A stretch of DNA of 64,000 nt from NCBI GenBank assembly GCA_963971305.1, contig OZ020309.1:6317001-6381000 (forward strand). The letters run 5' to 3'. A program made the translations under genes and the position numbers. The notes under the pieces were generated by a model that saw nothing but the letters and a program-made list of their open reading frames with translations, had not been told where the DNA came from and ran no database searches. Positions 23,101 to 34,004 of the stretch are shown here, piece after piece. The stretch comes from Arcuatula senhousia (lineage: Eukaryota > Mollusca > Bivalvia > Mytilida > Mytilidae). Positions within the stretch are counted from its first letter, which is position 1; each line of letters starts with the position of its first letter.

Positions 23101-26100
23101 AATATTTTTTTTATTATTAGCATTATTTTATTTGTGCAGAAATTCTTCTTCAGAATATTTTTTTTCTTTCCCTCTGCTGCCAAAATATTTTTTTCATCAA
23201 AAATCATTTTCAAAATATTTTTTTTATCAAAATTCATTTTCAAAATATTTTTTAGGAAAAAACCAAGGCCCCCTTCAAGTTAAATGGTCGGTCCCTAATA
23301 AAAACAATTAAGTAGCAGTCTCTGTATGAATCATGCAAAACGCAAAAATAGTGGCAGTTGCATATTTTTGAAAACTGGTTCTTTTTATCGGAATTTGATC
23401 TTTTTGATGAGAAATGAATGTAAATTAAATTTTAGCCCAATCGATTCATTAGTTCTCGTTGAATACACAATACAAATTTGGTTACATTGTGAATGAAAAT
23501 AAGTACGGGAAAAAGTCCCGCCAATTTTTATTCTTAACAAACCAACCAAAAATATCACTTTAAGTATCCGACTGATATTTTTGTTGAAATTCAACTAGAA
23601 TGGCCTACTTTTTCAGAAAATATCAACAATTTTTACAGACCCTTCCGAATTTTTGAGTAAAGAGGCCAAGAAAATTGGTTGGGTTGTGTATGAAAAAAGT
23701 TCGGGAAATTTTCCCGCCAAAATTTTTTATGTCAATTTGCAGATAGTCTAATGGACCAATTTCACTTAAGTTGATATTTTTCGCTAAAGTGGTCCAAGAT
23801 GAATAACTACCCAAAAAATTGTTAAAACCTAAGATAATAAGTAAATCACCTTTTGCATGATTTTTACTGAGACAGGCTCTTAACTACCATATCTTTAACT
23901 CAATTTTGAACTTTTCTACTAGTGGATGATAACGAAGAAAGAATTTTTTTAGGGATCGTACGAGACGTATTTTCTTACAGCCCTGCTCCAAAAGTCGGCC
24001 ACGAAGAAATCGGTGTCTGATAAAAAAATCTGTGAAATATGTGCAAGCTCTGACATATCGAATAAGTTGTGAAATATAAACACCGTATGCAGGGGAAGTA
24101 GGTATATTGCTCTGTAGGTTAGGAAAATTGATAATTTGAAAATTAAAATCGTCTCGTTTATCGTAAATTTTTGTACTGAGATGACCACCTGGGTCAAACC
24201 CAAGAAAGACGTGAAGCAATTTGATTCGGTGGTCTCTTAAATTTCCAATTCTGGAGGATATATTGAAGATATAAAACATGGAAACACAAAATAACTGAAA
24301 ATCAATCAACAACGCGAACTCGAGTCGAAACAAGAGTGAACTCATGTGCTCCGGAAGAGTAAGCAGTTCCTGCTTGCTATAGCACACCCGTCGCGTTGCG
24401 AATAGTCCATTCAGCGTGTCAAATCCGGTAAAGGAATACAAAAAAACCTATGACAAACTAACATCTGTACTCATCTGAGAGATCGAAATCCCATATTTCA
24501 ACAGTCTTATAAATAAACTGAAAAAAAAGAAAACAGGTGGACTTGACAGTATAGAAAAATAATATGACAGAATACAAAAATCTTGAAATAAAAAAAGGCA
24601 GGATGGTGTTTTTGACTGAAAAAAATTATAGTTTATTTTAAAATAAAATTAAATAAACAAGAGGCTCCAAGGAAGCTTAATCGCTCACCTTGTAAGGGGT
24701 CATCTGCCAACTTTTTTGTAGAGGTTGATGAGCTGAAGGTTTAAGCAAGCAACAGCTTTTCTCTATCTGCAATAGTTTTCATTCTATAGAGCAAAAACAT
24801 GAAACAAAGGCCGCTCTCGCAAACTGCAGACCGGAGAGGGATTTATAGAAGCATTAAGCTTGTTTCCCAATCCAGTATAAATAAATATGTTTAAACTAAA
24901 AACATGAAAAACGCTATTTTTTATCTTTAAAGGGCCATAACCCTTATAAGGAATCATCTGACATCTTCGACCCAACAGAGACGATTATAGAGCTAAATGT
25001 GCTGAAGATTTAAGCAAAATCGCGAAAAAATGCTATTTTGACCTTAAAATTCCTTTTGAATTCCGTTCAGTGGTTTCAAAGGAGTCGATTTTTGAAAAAG
25101 TGTTAACAGACGACGACAGACGACAACGACGGACGCCAAGTGATGGCAAAATCCAGGCTCCGATTTTTCCGAAAATAAAAAGGCAGAACGAAGAAAATAT
25201 CCATAGCCTTCCCATCATAATCAATAGTCGTTCCCTAAGTAATGACGATTGTTAGCACTTCGTGAAGGAAGAGGCAAAAAAAGTACCCAGTCTGATAATG
25301 GGGCATTTGGAAGTCCAAAAATAGACAAAATCAATTTACAATCAAACTAAACTGCCTTTGAAAGCAAACTCGGGAGCTCCAGAGGGGCAAACAGGCCCTG
25401 GAAATACTACATTTACTTTATTAATCTGACAATATCTTTTTACAGAGATTAAGAAAGGCCAGTTCAGATGTGGCGAACATTCAGATTATGGATCCGTCAC
25501 ATTGTTGTTTCAGGACGATGGTGGAGGTTTAGAGGTAATTATTACCCTTCCGGGGCACCTGCGAACACTTTCGTTCTTTAGAGCAGTTCATGTCTCTGGT
25601 TTGAAATTAGTTGAAAGGTAAGATTACTGTATGTTCTAGTGGTCTAAAGGGGGTATTTACAAAGTGCAAAAGATGCAAGTTCAGGTGCGATGAACATTCT
25701 AATTTGTTTTGTATTTCTTTACAGAGATTAGGGAAGGAAAGGTAAGGTGTGGTGAACATTCTGATTTGTTTTGTATTTTTTTTCAGAGATTAAGGAAGGG
25801 CAGTTAAGATGCGTGAACATTCTAATTATGTATCCGTCACATTGTACTTTCAGGACGACGCCTGAGGTTTAGAGGAAATATTCTTTACAGGATTTTGCGT
25901 TCCTGGTTTTAAAGTATTTGAAAGCTGTAATACCTGGCGGTCTAGGATATTCTCTCTTGTTGAATTGAACTTTTATCGATTTTTACCGTGTGTTATTTTT
26001 GTGCTTTGTTCAAGATTATCAATAGGGGGCAGTTAGGCAAAAACTAGTTTAACCCCGCCAAATTTGATATGTGCATGTCCTAACCCAGGAATCTTTATCA

Positions 26101-29013
26101 AAGTATTTTTGTTGTCACTGTCATCTTTATGTTGATTGTTCTATATCCAGAAATGGGTCTTTTGCCTATAATTTTGGGACTGGTATTGAATCTTATGTAT
26201 TACTTTTTTAATATTAGGCCAATGCAAGACGGCGGCCAGGTTTTCTACATGTAGGTTGTGTCGCGTACACTTATTCCACGTCTCATTATCGTCTATTGCA
26301 AAGTGCAATACGTGCGTGCTATAGAGATAGAGACTGATAGCAATGAATAAATATGCGGCATACCTTGATATTCCAACTTTGGCTTCATTGTCTCGGATGA
26401 GCCTTTCAAAGATACAACGCACGCAAAACGCAATAGAGTCCGTCTGCCATTTCACCATGTAATAGACCAGGACATGAGTCTTGTCTTCCTACGTCACTGA
26501 AGAGAGATTTTTTTTACAAAAAAGTCATTAGGTATTTACATTAAGGTTTAAAAATAACTTAAGTAGTACTGTTTTGGAATATATGGTGTTTTTTATCTTT
26601 AGGTAAAGAACGAGAATGGAGAATTCGTTCCTGTTCCTCCTATGAAAGGAAGTATCATTATAAACCTCGGTGATCTGCTTTGTTTAAGTACGGGAAACCG
26701 TCTGAAACCAGTGGTAGGTTTAACGGTCGGAACATTTAAATGAAAAGAAGCAAAGAAATATTTAAAAAGTCTCAAATTAACAAAACACACACATACCCAC
26801 AAACAATTCAAAGGGCAAAATAAGTCACAACGCCAGAAACATTTAAAGAACCAGTTCGTTCTGAATTTTCTGAAAGTTTACAAATTAAGTACCACTTTCT
26901 ATAAGAACCATGCAAAAACCGATTCATGGGTGGAAAGCCTACACCACTTTATTTTTGATATGTTACTCCTACTAGCACCCTGATTTGATATTTTGTACTC
27001 TTTTTCTAAACAAGCTTTGGTCCTGAGAGAACAAAAATATATAGAATGCATTGGAAAATTGTAAGAAAGGGAGATAACTCTTAAAACTGTCAAGAATTTC
27101 AATAGAAACCATTGTAACAAAATGGCAAGATTTCTCCCAGGACCAAACAGTTATGAGCAAATTGTTATTTTTTTCTTATTTTGTATACTTTGAACTATCT
27201 TTTGTTTAAAATAAACCACTGTAGCCTTTTTATCGATGAATCACTTTTCTTCAATTTTGCATGATTCTTAGGTGGAGTACTACTTAAAACCCTGTGGTTA
27301 AGGGTTGTTAGCGTTTTTATTCAACGGTACCTTTTCAAAATAGAAATAAAAATACAATATCACGACTGGCACCATCCGACTCCCGGCTCCTCTCAAGAAT
27401 ATCTGTTTGCGACACTTTGACGTCCCTTTGCGCCACAACATAATTGCGCCATTGTATCGTTTGCACTAACATATATTTGAAATGTGGGATGCATGGTTTG
27501 CACCAATGATTATTAATCCATTTGCACCATTTACATTGAAGACATAGAACCTAGTATCATTTTTGCATTTAAAAAAAATAATAAACTCAGACTTTATGAC
27601 AAATATATTTTAAAACCTCTGAAGAAACTTCATTTAAAAAAAAAACTAACCAGAAAGTATTCTCTTTGAGAGAAAACTGCAGAAAACAAAATGCAGTGTC
27701 AAAAAAAGGACAAACCCTATAATCGTGTTATCGTTAAATTGCTTTCTGTAATAAAATTCTATTGATTATTTATATTTACATGAAAAAGTACACCGGGAAT
27801 GTTTATTGTCATATTTATTTTATTATGTTACGACATTTTACACTGTTTAACTAAAAAAGAAACGTTAATTGAACACCGAAAAAGTTAAACCCAATTACAA
27901 ATACTCAATTTTGTTACCGAATTTGAGTACGTAGAGCATTTCTGAAATGTGTTTAGCAAAAGGCATTTGAATAACGGATTTCCAAAAGTTATGCTGGACA
28001 AAACTTAATCAACGCGAAGAAAAGGTAACAATAACTTTATATAAAGCTGCTGCAATAATTTTAGTTTTTTGTCAGTAAAGGTAACTTTTAGAAGGTATAT
28101 TTTTCATATATGTACTTTTTAATCAGTGTAAAAAATTGCGAAATTTATAGATAGGTTCCATGTCTTTAAAGATAAATGAAAATGGATATAACTATGTTAC
28201 ATTTCAATTTAATAGGCTTTGTTGGTTTACTAATTTTTATCATCAATACATGTGTAACACTAATTTTACGAGACAGCAGTTACAATTGTAGCAGTTAGTT
28301 TTTTTAACACTTTTTAAAAGTTAGTCTCGTTTTTAATATATTTTGAGTTGTTTCATTTATTGATAATTAGTTTTAAAAGTGGGTATGTATAATGCCATTG
28401 ATATGTATATGTTAATGTATTTAATATCTCAGTGTATAGGTAAGTTGGTGCCAATAAGAGTATTACAATACTCGCCAGTGTGCACTTGTACACGCAGTTA
28501 AATGCACTTGCGTCATTATTTTCATAAAGAAGAGACCATTTGATTTTTATGGGGTGGGGTGGGGGGAAGTTGGATATTCGGTTCATCCTGTCTTTTTATT
28601 TTCCGAAAAATCAGAGTGTGGATGTTTTCTGCACGCTAATGCGTAAATTTTTTGGTTTTAATTTACTTTCAACTTTTCACCTGCCTTTTTTTAATTCAAA
28701 GCACTGTTCTTTCTATTTATCTCCTGATTTTTTACATACTGCCTTTTTATTTCAAATTTCACTATAGCCATCTCCCATAAAATCACATGGTCGTTTCCTA
28801 AAATATAATTTGGCGTTAACATTTCAGCGTCACCGGGTGACGATTCCTAAAAGTGACGCCGGAAGAACCAAAGCAAGGCAATCGCTTGTCTATTTCTTAG
28901 CCCCGGATGACGAGGCAGACATGCAGCCGATGAATGGTTCTAGAAAGGATGGACCAATGATTACGAGGGAATATGTGAACAAAATGCACGCAATTCAATA
29001 TGCGAACGTTTGA
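20155..29013 (+). CDS. 2OG-Fe(II) oxygenase, copy C (complete, 8 coding exons)
   Basis: Predicted 309-residue cytosolic oxidase of the isopenicillin-N-synthase-like family. Exons: 20155-20304, 20985-21100, 21304-21370, 21631-21738, 22350-22452, 25446-25534, 26603-26713, 28828-29013. All junctions are GT..AG and phases agree (total 930 nt including TGA). N-terminal DIOX_N-like half: PVINFEEYSLD, LINHGIP, FFEQPESFKEKF, SYGWVTNGKE. C-terminal jelly-roll: CGEHSDYGSVTLLFQD holds the H-x-D iron ligands, RHRV supplies the distal His, and RQS two residues into the next strand is the R-x-S co-substrate site. The chosen ATG directly follows the acceptor and matches copies A and B. Introns contain PLE tails, MITEs and stray exon-6 copies. 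Substrate cannot be told from sequence. Confidence 0.9.
20705..20836. mobile_element. Possible small MITE in copy C intron 1
   Basis: Left end GGGTTTCATGAAACATCTC and right end GAGATGTTATATGAGCCCC are inverted with a few mismatches. No clear target duplication. Confidence 0.4.
22550..22700 (-). mobile_element. PLE family 2 tail relic
   Basis: Minus strand ends ...CCCCATTGGTACCTCTGCTTC with CTTTCGGACTTTTGATATTC upstream, as in the tail at 35220-35300. The upstream coding part is absent. Lies between oxygenase exons 5 and 6 of copy C. Confidence 0.55.
22715..22905 (+). repeat. Dispersed repeat U1, copy 2 (uninterrupted)
   Basis: Matches 9362-9780 in reverse orientation without the 202-bp MITE, with a single CTTGGTA at about 22814. 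Serves as the empty-site reference for that insertion. Confidence 0.7.
22990..23295. mobile_element. PIF/Harbinger-type MITE, 306 bp, copy 1
   Basis: Inverted ends GGGACGGACCATTTAACTTG and complement, extending through GAAGGGGG.CCTT. Flanked by TAA on both sides (22987-22989, 23296-23298), the 3-bp TWA duplication of PIF/Harbinger elements. Interior is T-rich with CAAAATATTTTTT motifs and a GTCGCGACAG palindrome. Copy 2 at 30519-30853 is in the opposite orientation. Confidence 0.8.
23312..23879. mobile_element. TTAA-flanked MITE
   Basis: Ends GTAGCAGTCTCTGTATGAAT and the complement of TTTTTACTGAGACAGGCTC, each next to ATCATGCAAAA / TTTTGCATGAT; bounded by TTAA (23308-23311, 23880-23883). Interior contains two inverted TCCCGCCAA-type blocks. 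No ORF longer than chance. Confidence 0.7.
23884..24485 (-). mobile_element. Penelope-like element family 2, tail-plus-RT fragment
   Basis: Reading along the minus strand, a PLE tail segment (CTTCCTTTACC.. SKQELLTLPEH frame) comes first and then switches, near 24240, into RT coding sequence: HLSTKIYDKRDDFNFQIINF, SPAYGVYISQLIRY, then a C-terminal region ending at 23884. Tail before coding is the order expected from tandemly arranged PLE copies (pseudo-LTR). The catalytic RT motifs are not included. Confidence 0.7.
24658..25148 (+). repeat. Hairpin-ended repeat H1, copy 2 (3' hairpin missing)
   Basis: Starts CAAGAGGCTCCAAGG and contains the typical CATCTGCCAACTT and TTTAAGCAAGCAACAG units and the GACGACAACGACGGACGCC tract, but turns into unrelated sequence after AAGTGATGGCAA, before the terminal hairpin. 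Confidence 0.65.
25262..25400 (-). mobile_element. Weak PLE tail relic
   Basis: Degenerate similarity on the minus strand to the PLE tail order (GAGCTCCCGAGTTTGC, CCCCATTATC). Immediately upstream of oxygenase exon 6 of copy C, as a similar relic (12740-12780) is upstream of exon 6 in copy A, so it predates the gene duplication. Confidence 0.4.
25680..25876 (+). pseudogene. Two or three degenerate extra copies of oxygenase exon 6
   Basis: After the true exon 6 (25446-25534), fragments recur at about 25680-25710, 25726-25770 and 25788-25876. The last has a good CAG acceptor and runs GAGATTAAGGAAGGGCAG through GTTTAGAG, but the first in-frame codons give TAA, a base is missing at TGCGTGAAC and the iron-binding H-S-D has become H-S-N, with a later TGA. 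None can be a working alternative exon. Confidence 0.75.
25940..26310 (+). mobile_element. PLE family 1 3' end, diverged fragment
   Basis: Matches the 3' terminal part of the family 1 PLEs (order TTTATCGATTT, AACTAGTTTAACCCCGCC, CCAGGAATCTTT, GTGTCGCGTACACTTATTCC) with clear divergence and gaps. Plus orientation, no RT coding. Confidence 0.65.
26889..27283. mobile_element. TTAA-flanked MITE (family of 63408-63803), copy 1
   Basis: About 395 bp, bounded by TTAA (26885-26888, 27284-27287), with ends GTACCACTTTCTATAAGAAC and complement of CTTAGGTGGAGTACTAC. The inverted orientation copy at 63408-63803 aligns along its whole length. No real ORF. Confidence 0.8.
27855..28140. repeat. Dispersed repeat, copy 3 (copy C last intron)
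   Basis: Third copy of the repeat at 925-1247 and 10218-10520. Continues past 28140 into GATAGGTTCCATGTC, giving the unbroken version of the site that carries the H1 insertion at 1248-2501. Confidence 0.6.
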
Positions 29014-30518
29014 ACTTCTTTGAAATCACAGTCATGAAAAAAGGTTGCCATATAATTTATTATCCTTTGCGACTTTTTAAGCAGTATAATTTTTCGATAC
29101 TTAGTAATTATGTTTTCAGTATACATGTTTTATGGAATGATGATATAATTAAATCTAAGAGTTTATATGAAGTTATATTATCCATATGTTTAAAAAAGGG
29201 GGGGCTCACAGGAGCCTGAACTTTTGTTACATTTAAAGGGGCATAAGTTTGATAAGATGTCATTAGACAACATTGATTAACTTAATGTTCAATCATCCTA
29301 TACAAGCAAAAACAAAAACAGTAAGAAAGTTTAACTAGGGTTTGTGACCACATCTTATTTGATAAACAAATGTACTTTTATAAACAATTAGCATATTCAA
29401 AAACCTCAAAATTGATATTAAAAGTTATACATAACACTTGGTATTAACTAAATTCACCAAACTAGACTTTATAATTATAACTAGATAGATTCATTTTTCT
29501 TCTGTTTAAATTACGTCCTTTCTCTACAAACAACTTTCTAAAAAGGATGTGTCGTTAAATCGTAACGTGTACCAATAACTGGATCGAAGTCGGATATATC
29601 CTGAACTATGGACCCGGGACCCTGGGACATCAATGAAATGGCTTGATAAGGATAATCGGATTTAATTTACAGTATTAAATCACAGTTGAACATATTAGTA
29701 ATCAAAAGCATTTAATAAGCTCCCGTATAGCGGGGCCTAGGCTAAATTGCTTGAGTATACGTACTATGATGCATTAAACCAAAAGGCATAAGCTAGTTGA
29801 CATCCACTCTCAATGGCATGGAATGCAAAATTAATTTTCCTACTTTGTAATTTGTATTTCTAAAATCAAAATACGTAAACATTGTATTAATATGAGTATT
29901 TTGAATAGTTTAGCTATATAGAGATGAATGTAAAGATTTTTATTATGAAGGCGCTATAAATATATTTCATTGACGTCATAATTGTTCAAAACAAAATAAC
30001 AACAAAGGTGTTTTCTTTGACGTCCGATACAATCGTCTATTTTTGTCATATATTGTGACGTCAATTTAGTTTGTTCTGTTTGCAGGTGTGCTCCTTTTAA
30101 AACCAAGCAAAAGCTTGCATTTGTTGCTGTTATTTAAGAAATAAGGGTACAACCATTTAATTCTGAAAAAGGGGGTACAGTTTTGTTCGAGTCAGAAAAT
30201 TTAATTTCCGCCGTTTTGTGCCGAGATTATTATTTTTTAACATACCATACGAAAGAATCATGTGACAGATTTTTTTCAAGTTTTATTTAGTGGTAAGATT
30301 ATTTATTACCAATTTAGTGCAGGCCAGATTAACTGCCCCCTTCAGAATCAAATATGCCATTCCCGAATAAATATATGCGGGAGCTTGTCAGGTTGAACCT
30401 GCATCATATTAATTTTCTACAGTTTCTTTTTCCAGCTATAAGGCATAAACAGTTATTTAGACATCTAAGGGACTATAACTCATATAAAGAGCCATAATAT
30501 TTATTTTTTGTAGACTTA
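29014..30518. other. Intergenic, no gene seen
   Basis: AT-rich. A partial H1-like 5' end (GGGGGGGCTCACAGGAGCCTG) occurs near 29198-29220. Otherwise no repeat shared within the window, no credible ORF. Confidence 0.4.
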
Positions 30519-30853
30519 GAGACCAACCATTTAACTTGAAAGGGGGGAGCTAGTTTTTTTCCTAAAAAAAATATTTTTATAATGATTTTTGATGAAAAAA
30601 ATTGTTTTTGAAAATGATTTTTCATGAAATAAATATTTTGGCAGCAGAGGGTAAAGAAAAAAATATTCTGAAGAAGAATTTCTGCCATAAAAATAATGCT
30701 ACTTATGAAAACAATATTCTGTCGCGACGCTTACAAAAAATAAAAATTATTGTCATGGCGCATTCACAAAATAAATATTTTTCCGCGTTGCGGAAAAAAA
30801 TTCTGGCCAAAACAAAAAAGGAAGGCCCCGCTTCAAGTTAAATGGTCCGTTCC
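30519..30853. mobile_element. PIF/Harbinger-type MITE, copy 2
   Basis: Same family as 22990-23295 in the opposite orientation: GAGACCAACCATTTAACTTG at the left, complement of GGTCCGTTCC at the right, flanked by TTA (30516-30518, 30854-30856). Retains the GTCGCGACG palindrome and CAGCAGAGGGTAAAG interior. Confidence 0.8.
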
Positions 30854-31091
30854 TTAACTAAGCAATATTGTAATCAAAAGTTTTTCTCTAGCTTAAACGG
30901 TTTGCAATACAATGGGTAAATGCTGAGAACATGGACAATTTTGACGTTCTAAAGGGGAAAAAGCTCAATTTTGACCCTTTTATGGATTTTGTAGATCTTT
31001 ATGTGCTTAACAACATGCAATTTAAGTTTCTCAAATAGCTTTAATAGTTTTCAAGATATTGAGCTTAATGAGTGCAAAATTCAGAAAAAAA

Positions 31092-31840
31092 TCAAGAAGG
31101 AGAAAAAGATAGGGTAGGTAAAGAAACTATAAACAGACATACATTTTTGTTTGGTCTAACTATCTCTAAAGCTAGGCATATCTTGTCCACTATGTTTTCA
31201 TCATCGGAAATAAACTGTTCGAATGTGAATACAGGATCATCTGAATTGGAGTAAATGTTGCTACTTATGGGTTCAGTATCCTTATATTTTGTCACCGCCA
31301 TTTGATATTGAGCCCAGCTTACAGTCTGGTTGTTATCCTCGTATGGTGGACGGAGCATTTTTGTCATTCCATGGGTTTTGATCCGTATGCCACCTTTGTT
31401 TCCAACTTATCGCAACACATCCTTTAACGTTTTCTTTATTATTTACGATAAGGAGATATTTAGGGTTTTTCAGTTTCTATAAGGTGCCGTGTGAATCTGT
31501 TCTATGTTATAGTTTGATGTGGGTTTACATGGAGCTGATTCGGTGTCACCACGGGCTCAATGTTTAATGTGTTGAACCGATTTAAAGTTCCTTTGACGTC
31601 GATATCTGCTTTGATTCTGAAAATATGTTGGACGATCGCTCCCATTACGCCATTTTGGAGCCGAAACGTGGATGACTTCGGTTCTGCATACCACGTCATT
31701 CCAAGTATTCCAGACGTGGTAATTTTCACCTCCATGACGCCATTGTTGTAAAAGATGAAATCTTGGATATAATCGTAGACATAAACCGTTGGGAATGTTC
31801 TTACAATCAAGACTATGGGTGCATTTTTTAAATCCGATTA
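31092..31840 (-). pseudogene. Copper amine oxidase pseudogene fragment
   Basis: Minus-strand pieces in three frames align in order with the C-terminal half of animal copper amine oxidases (AOC family, oxidative deamination of primary amines with a Tyr-derived topaquinone). First 31810-31502: VRTFPTVYVYDYIQDFIFYN, the site around the cofactor Tyr, then RIKADIDVKGTLNRF; next about 31490-31380 (PKYLLIVNN, GGIRIKTHGM, frameshifted); then 31367-31150 (VSWAQYQMAVTKYKDTEP, DDENIVDK). Stops and frameshifts separate them, no introns are evident, and the preceding residue of the cofactor motif N-Y-D-Y is Val. A decayed, possibly processed copy. Confidence 0.75.
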
Positions 31841-31983
31841 TGATCATGATTAGAATTAAATCAATATAATGATCAGAAAAAAATGTCAAACCAACGATCA
31901 ACAATTCATCAGATCAAAGCATGAGCATAAATGATCCGATTAAAGTTATGATCTTGTTGATCAAATTTATTATATAAACAATA

Positions 31984-32240
31984 ATGGCAGACGTCAATTC
32001 TTGTGCATTTTTTTTCTATGTAATATTTACAATTGCAAAACAACTGGTTATTGCTTCACAAAGAATGGATGGAATCTTTCCAGGATTTCAAGAGACATTT
32101 TTGTGCTACCAGGCCAACATTCGAAATCATTGTAAACGAACTTGGACATGTATACAACTTCATTGAAAAGGGAAGACCCCCTGTATCCGTTGATAAGCAG
32201 CTTCTAACCACTCTTTGGGTCTTGGGTAATCCTGAACTTT
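31984..32240 (+). mobile_element. PIF/Harbinger transposase-derived (HARBI1-like) fragment
   Basis: Translation around 32033-32230 (KEWMESFQDFKRHFCATRPT, FEIIVNEL, PPVSVDKQLLTTLWVLGNPE) resembles the N-terminal part of HARBI1-like nucleases preceding the DDE domain. It breaks off at about 32240 where an H2-type repeat begins. No catalytic residues left. Could be the transposase source related to the two Harbinger MITEs here, though no TIR link is visible. Confidence 0.55.
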
Positions 32241-33115
32241 GGTTTCCGTGCGAAAACTTTAGTTGCAGTGACCAAATTGTTATAAAATTTAAATATGATG
32301 TTTGTAACTACTAAAGGCAGGTTGGTATTGCATTTGGGGTTTCTGGTCCCTACCGTTTTAGAAAAAAAGGGCCAAAAGGGGCTAAAATGTATGTATTGAA
32401 AAAACGTCTGTAGAATGTTAAATTTTTATCTGATTTTGATCATTCTTTTTTATTGTATTCCTTAATAAATTATGTCAACAAAATGTAACAATAGTTCTGA
32501 TGCATCTTGCACCGCTACATTGTTATGAGGGATCAAAAAGGGGCTACAACAAAAAAATCGACTTTTTAATTTCTGGTCCGATCTTCAAAATCTTTTTTTC
32601 ATTGGAATCCTAATAAAAAATCCTTGCCTGCATTTTTCAATCAGATTTGCAATATCTCTTACCGTTTTTAGAGAACTAAGTCGTCAAAGGGGCCAAAAGG
32701 TCAACTATTAGAGTATCTGCAAATGGTTTTATCAATTTTTTTAGCGTAGTGGGCTGACCAATTGTTATATTCTTTTAAAATTGTGTTTCTAACAACTAGA
32801 AAAAGTTTCCTTATTTATTAACTGATTGTGGCCCCACCGTCTCAGAGAAAAAGGGGCTAAAAGGGGTAAAATGGATGTTAAAATGAAACTGTTATGGAAC
32901 ATTTATTTTGTACAATTTTGTACATTTGTTTTTCATTGTATTCCTCAATGAATTCTGTCAACAAAATTGAGGACAGTTTTTGTGTATCTTGAACCAAGGG
33001 GTTAAAAAGGGGCCACACCCAAAAAAATACTTTTTTTATTTGTGGTCCTAATTTCAATTTTTTTTCAGTAGAATCTTTGTTAAAATTCTCAACCTTGAAG
33101 GTTGGTATAAATGTA
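32240..33115 (+). repeat. Hairpin-ended repeat family H2, body units
   Basis: Degenerate repeated units with GGGGCTAAAA, TTCTGGTCC and AAAAAGGGGCCA. The start (GGTTTCCGTGCGAAAACTTTAG) and the block to about 32440 recur inverted at 36290-36490; 32870-33130 recurs inverted at 35880-36030. Non-coding. Confidence 0.6.
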
Positions 33116-33380
33116 TAAGAAAAAATCAAATAAAGCTTTAAATTATCCGTTTAATTTCCAAAATTGTCTAAACCTAAGGTTCTTCCTACCCCAGACATAG
33201 GTTGACCATCTTAGTTTCAATTTGGTTCCCCATTTCGGTAATTTTGGTTTCATTGTTCTATACTCTTCATAATCATATGCCTTTGGCTTTTCAATATATT
33301 TTTGGTAGAGCGCCTCTGAAGAGTCCTGAATAGACGAAGCGCGCGTTAGGCGTAGCTAAATTTAACTTTGTTGTCATTTG
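33116..33380 (+). repeat. R1 retrozyme-like repeat, copy 2 (5' truncated)
   Basis: Starts within the repeat at AAATAAAGCTTTAAATTATC. Its hammerhead region (33310-33353) has core mutations: CTGAAGA for CTGATGA, GAAG for GAAA, GTT for GTC. Predicted inactive. Confidence 0.7.
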
Positions 33381-33469
33381 AATTTCATCATCAGAATTTT
33401 GATATCCATCACCGTTTTTGAGTTATTTGCAAAAAACCCCTAAATTTACGCCATATTCTACTTTTAGCA

Positions 33470-33988
33470 GTCCCGTGCGGGGCCCGGGAGGCGAATAGGC
33501 CCGCAGCAGCGCTAAGCTTGTCGGTAAAAGTCCACTAAAGAGCGCTCAGAAACCTGACATCGGGGTCAGGCCGCTTTGCCCACAAAGCGACTGGGATGTG
33601 TGCCCCAGATGGTTGAATGGGGCAGCCCTGACATCGAGAGATGCGGGGTCGTCAGGCGATAATGCGGAAAACCTGACCGCAAACCATAGTGGTGCACCGT
33701 GTTGGAAAAAATGTCACGTTCCTCGCACGTTAAAGAACCCTGCTGCAGGTGTCGGTAAGAGTAGGACCCGTAGGATCCCCATGCAGGAGGCAAAATTTCC
33801 CGCCCCTACCCATCACTCCCTTTTCCAGTGGCAGTCAAAACTCTCCTACCCGATTGGCCTTGTGTCCCCATTTCCTCCACTTCATCATCATTTCATGTTC
33901 ATTGTATCACCAATTTCATGTTCATCTCCCGGATATAGCCGAAATCGCGCTGCTTGGGAGTAAAGCAATAACTAACTAACTAACTACT
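33470..33988 (+). repeat. GC-rich SINE-like element with (AACT)n tail
   Basis: About 510 bp, clearly GC-richer than the flanks, containing CGCACGTTAAAGAACCC and ending GGATATAGCCGAAATCGC followed by TAACTAACTAACTAAC. Tetranucleotide tail and body style fit a retroposed short element. The overlapping open frames on both strands are by-products of base composition. Confidence 0.5.
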
Positions 33989-34004
33989 TTTAGCAACAGC
34001 AGCC

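Noticed and set aside
31557..31904. 115-codon minus-strand open frame overlapping the amine oxidase relic
   Set aside because: A different frame of the same segment; the amine-oxidase-like frame 31810-31502 explains the sequence.
33566..33979. Overlapping open frames of 75-121 codons on both strands
   Set aside because: They lie in a GC-rich SINE-like element where stop codons are rare; no domain-like sequence and no splice context.
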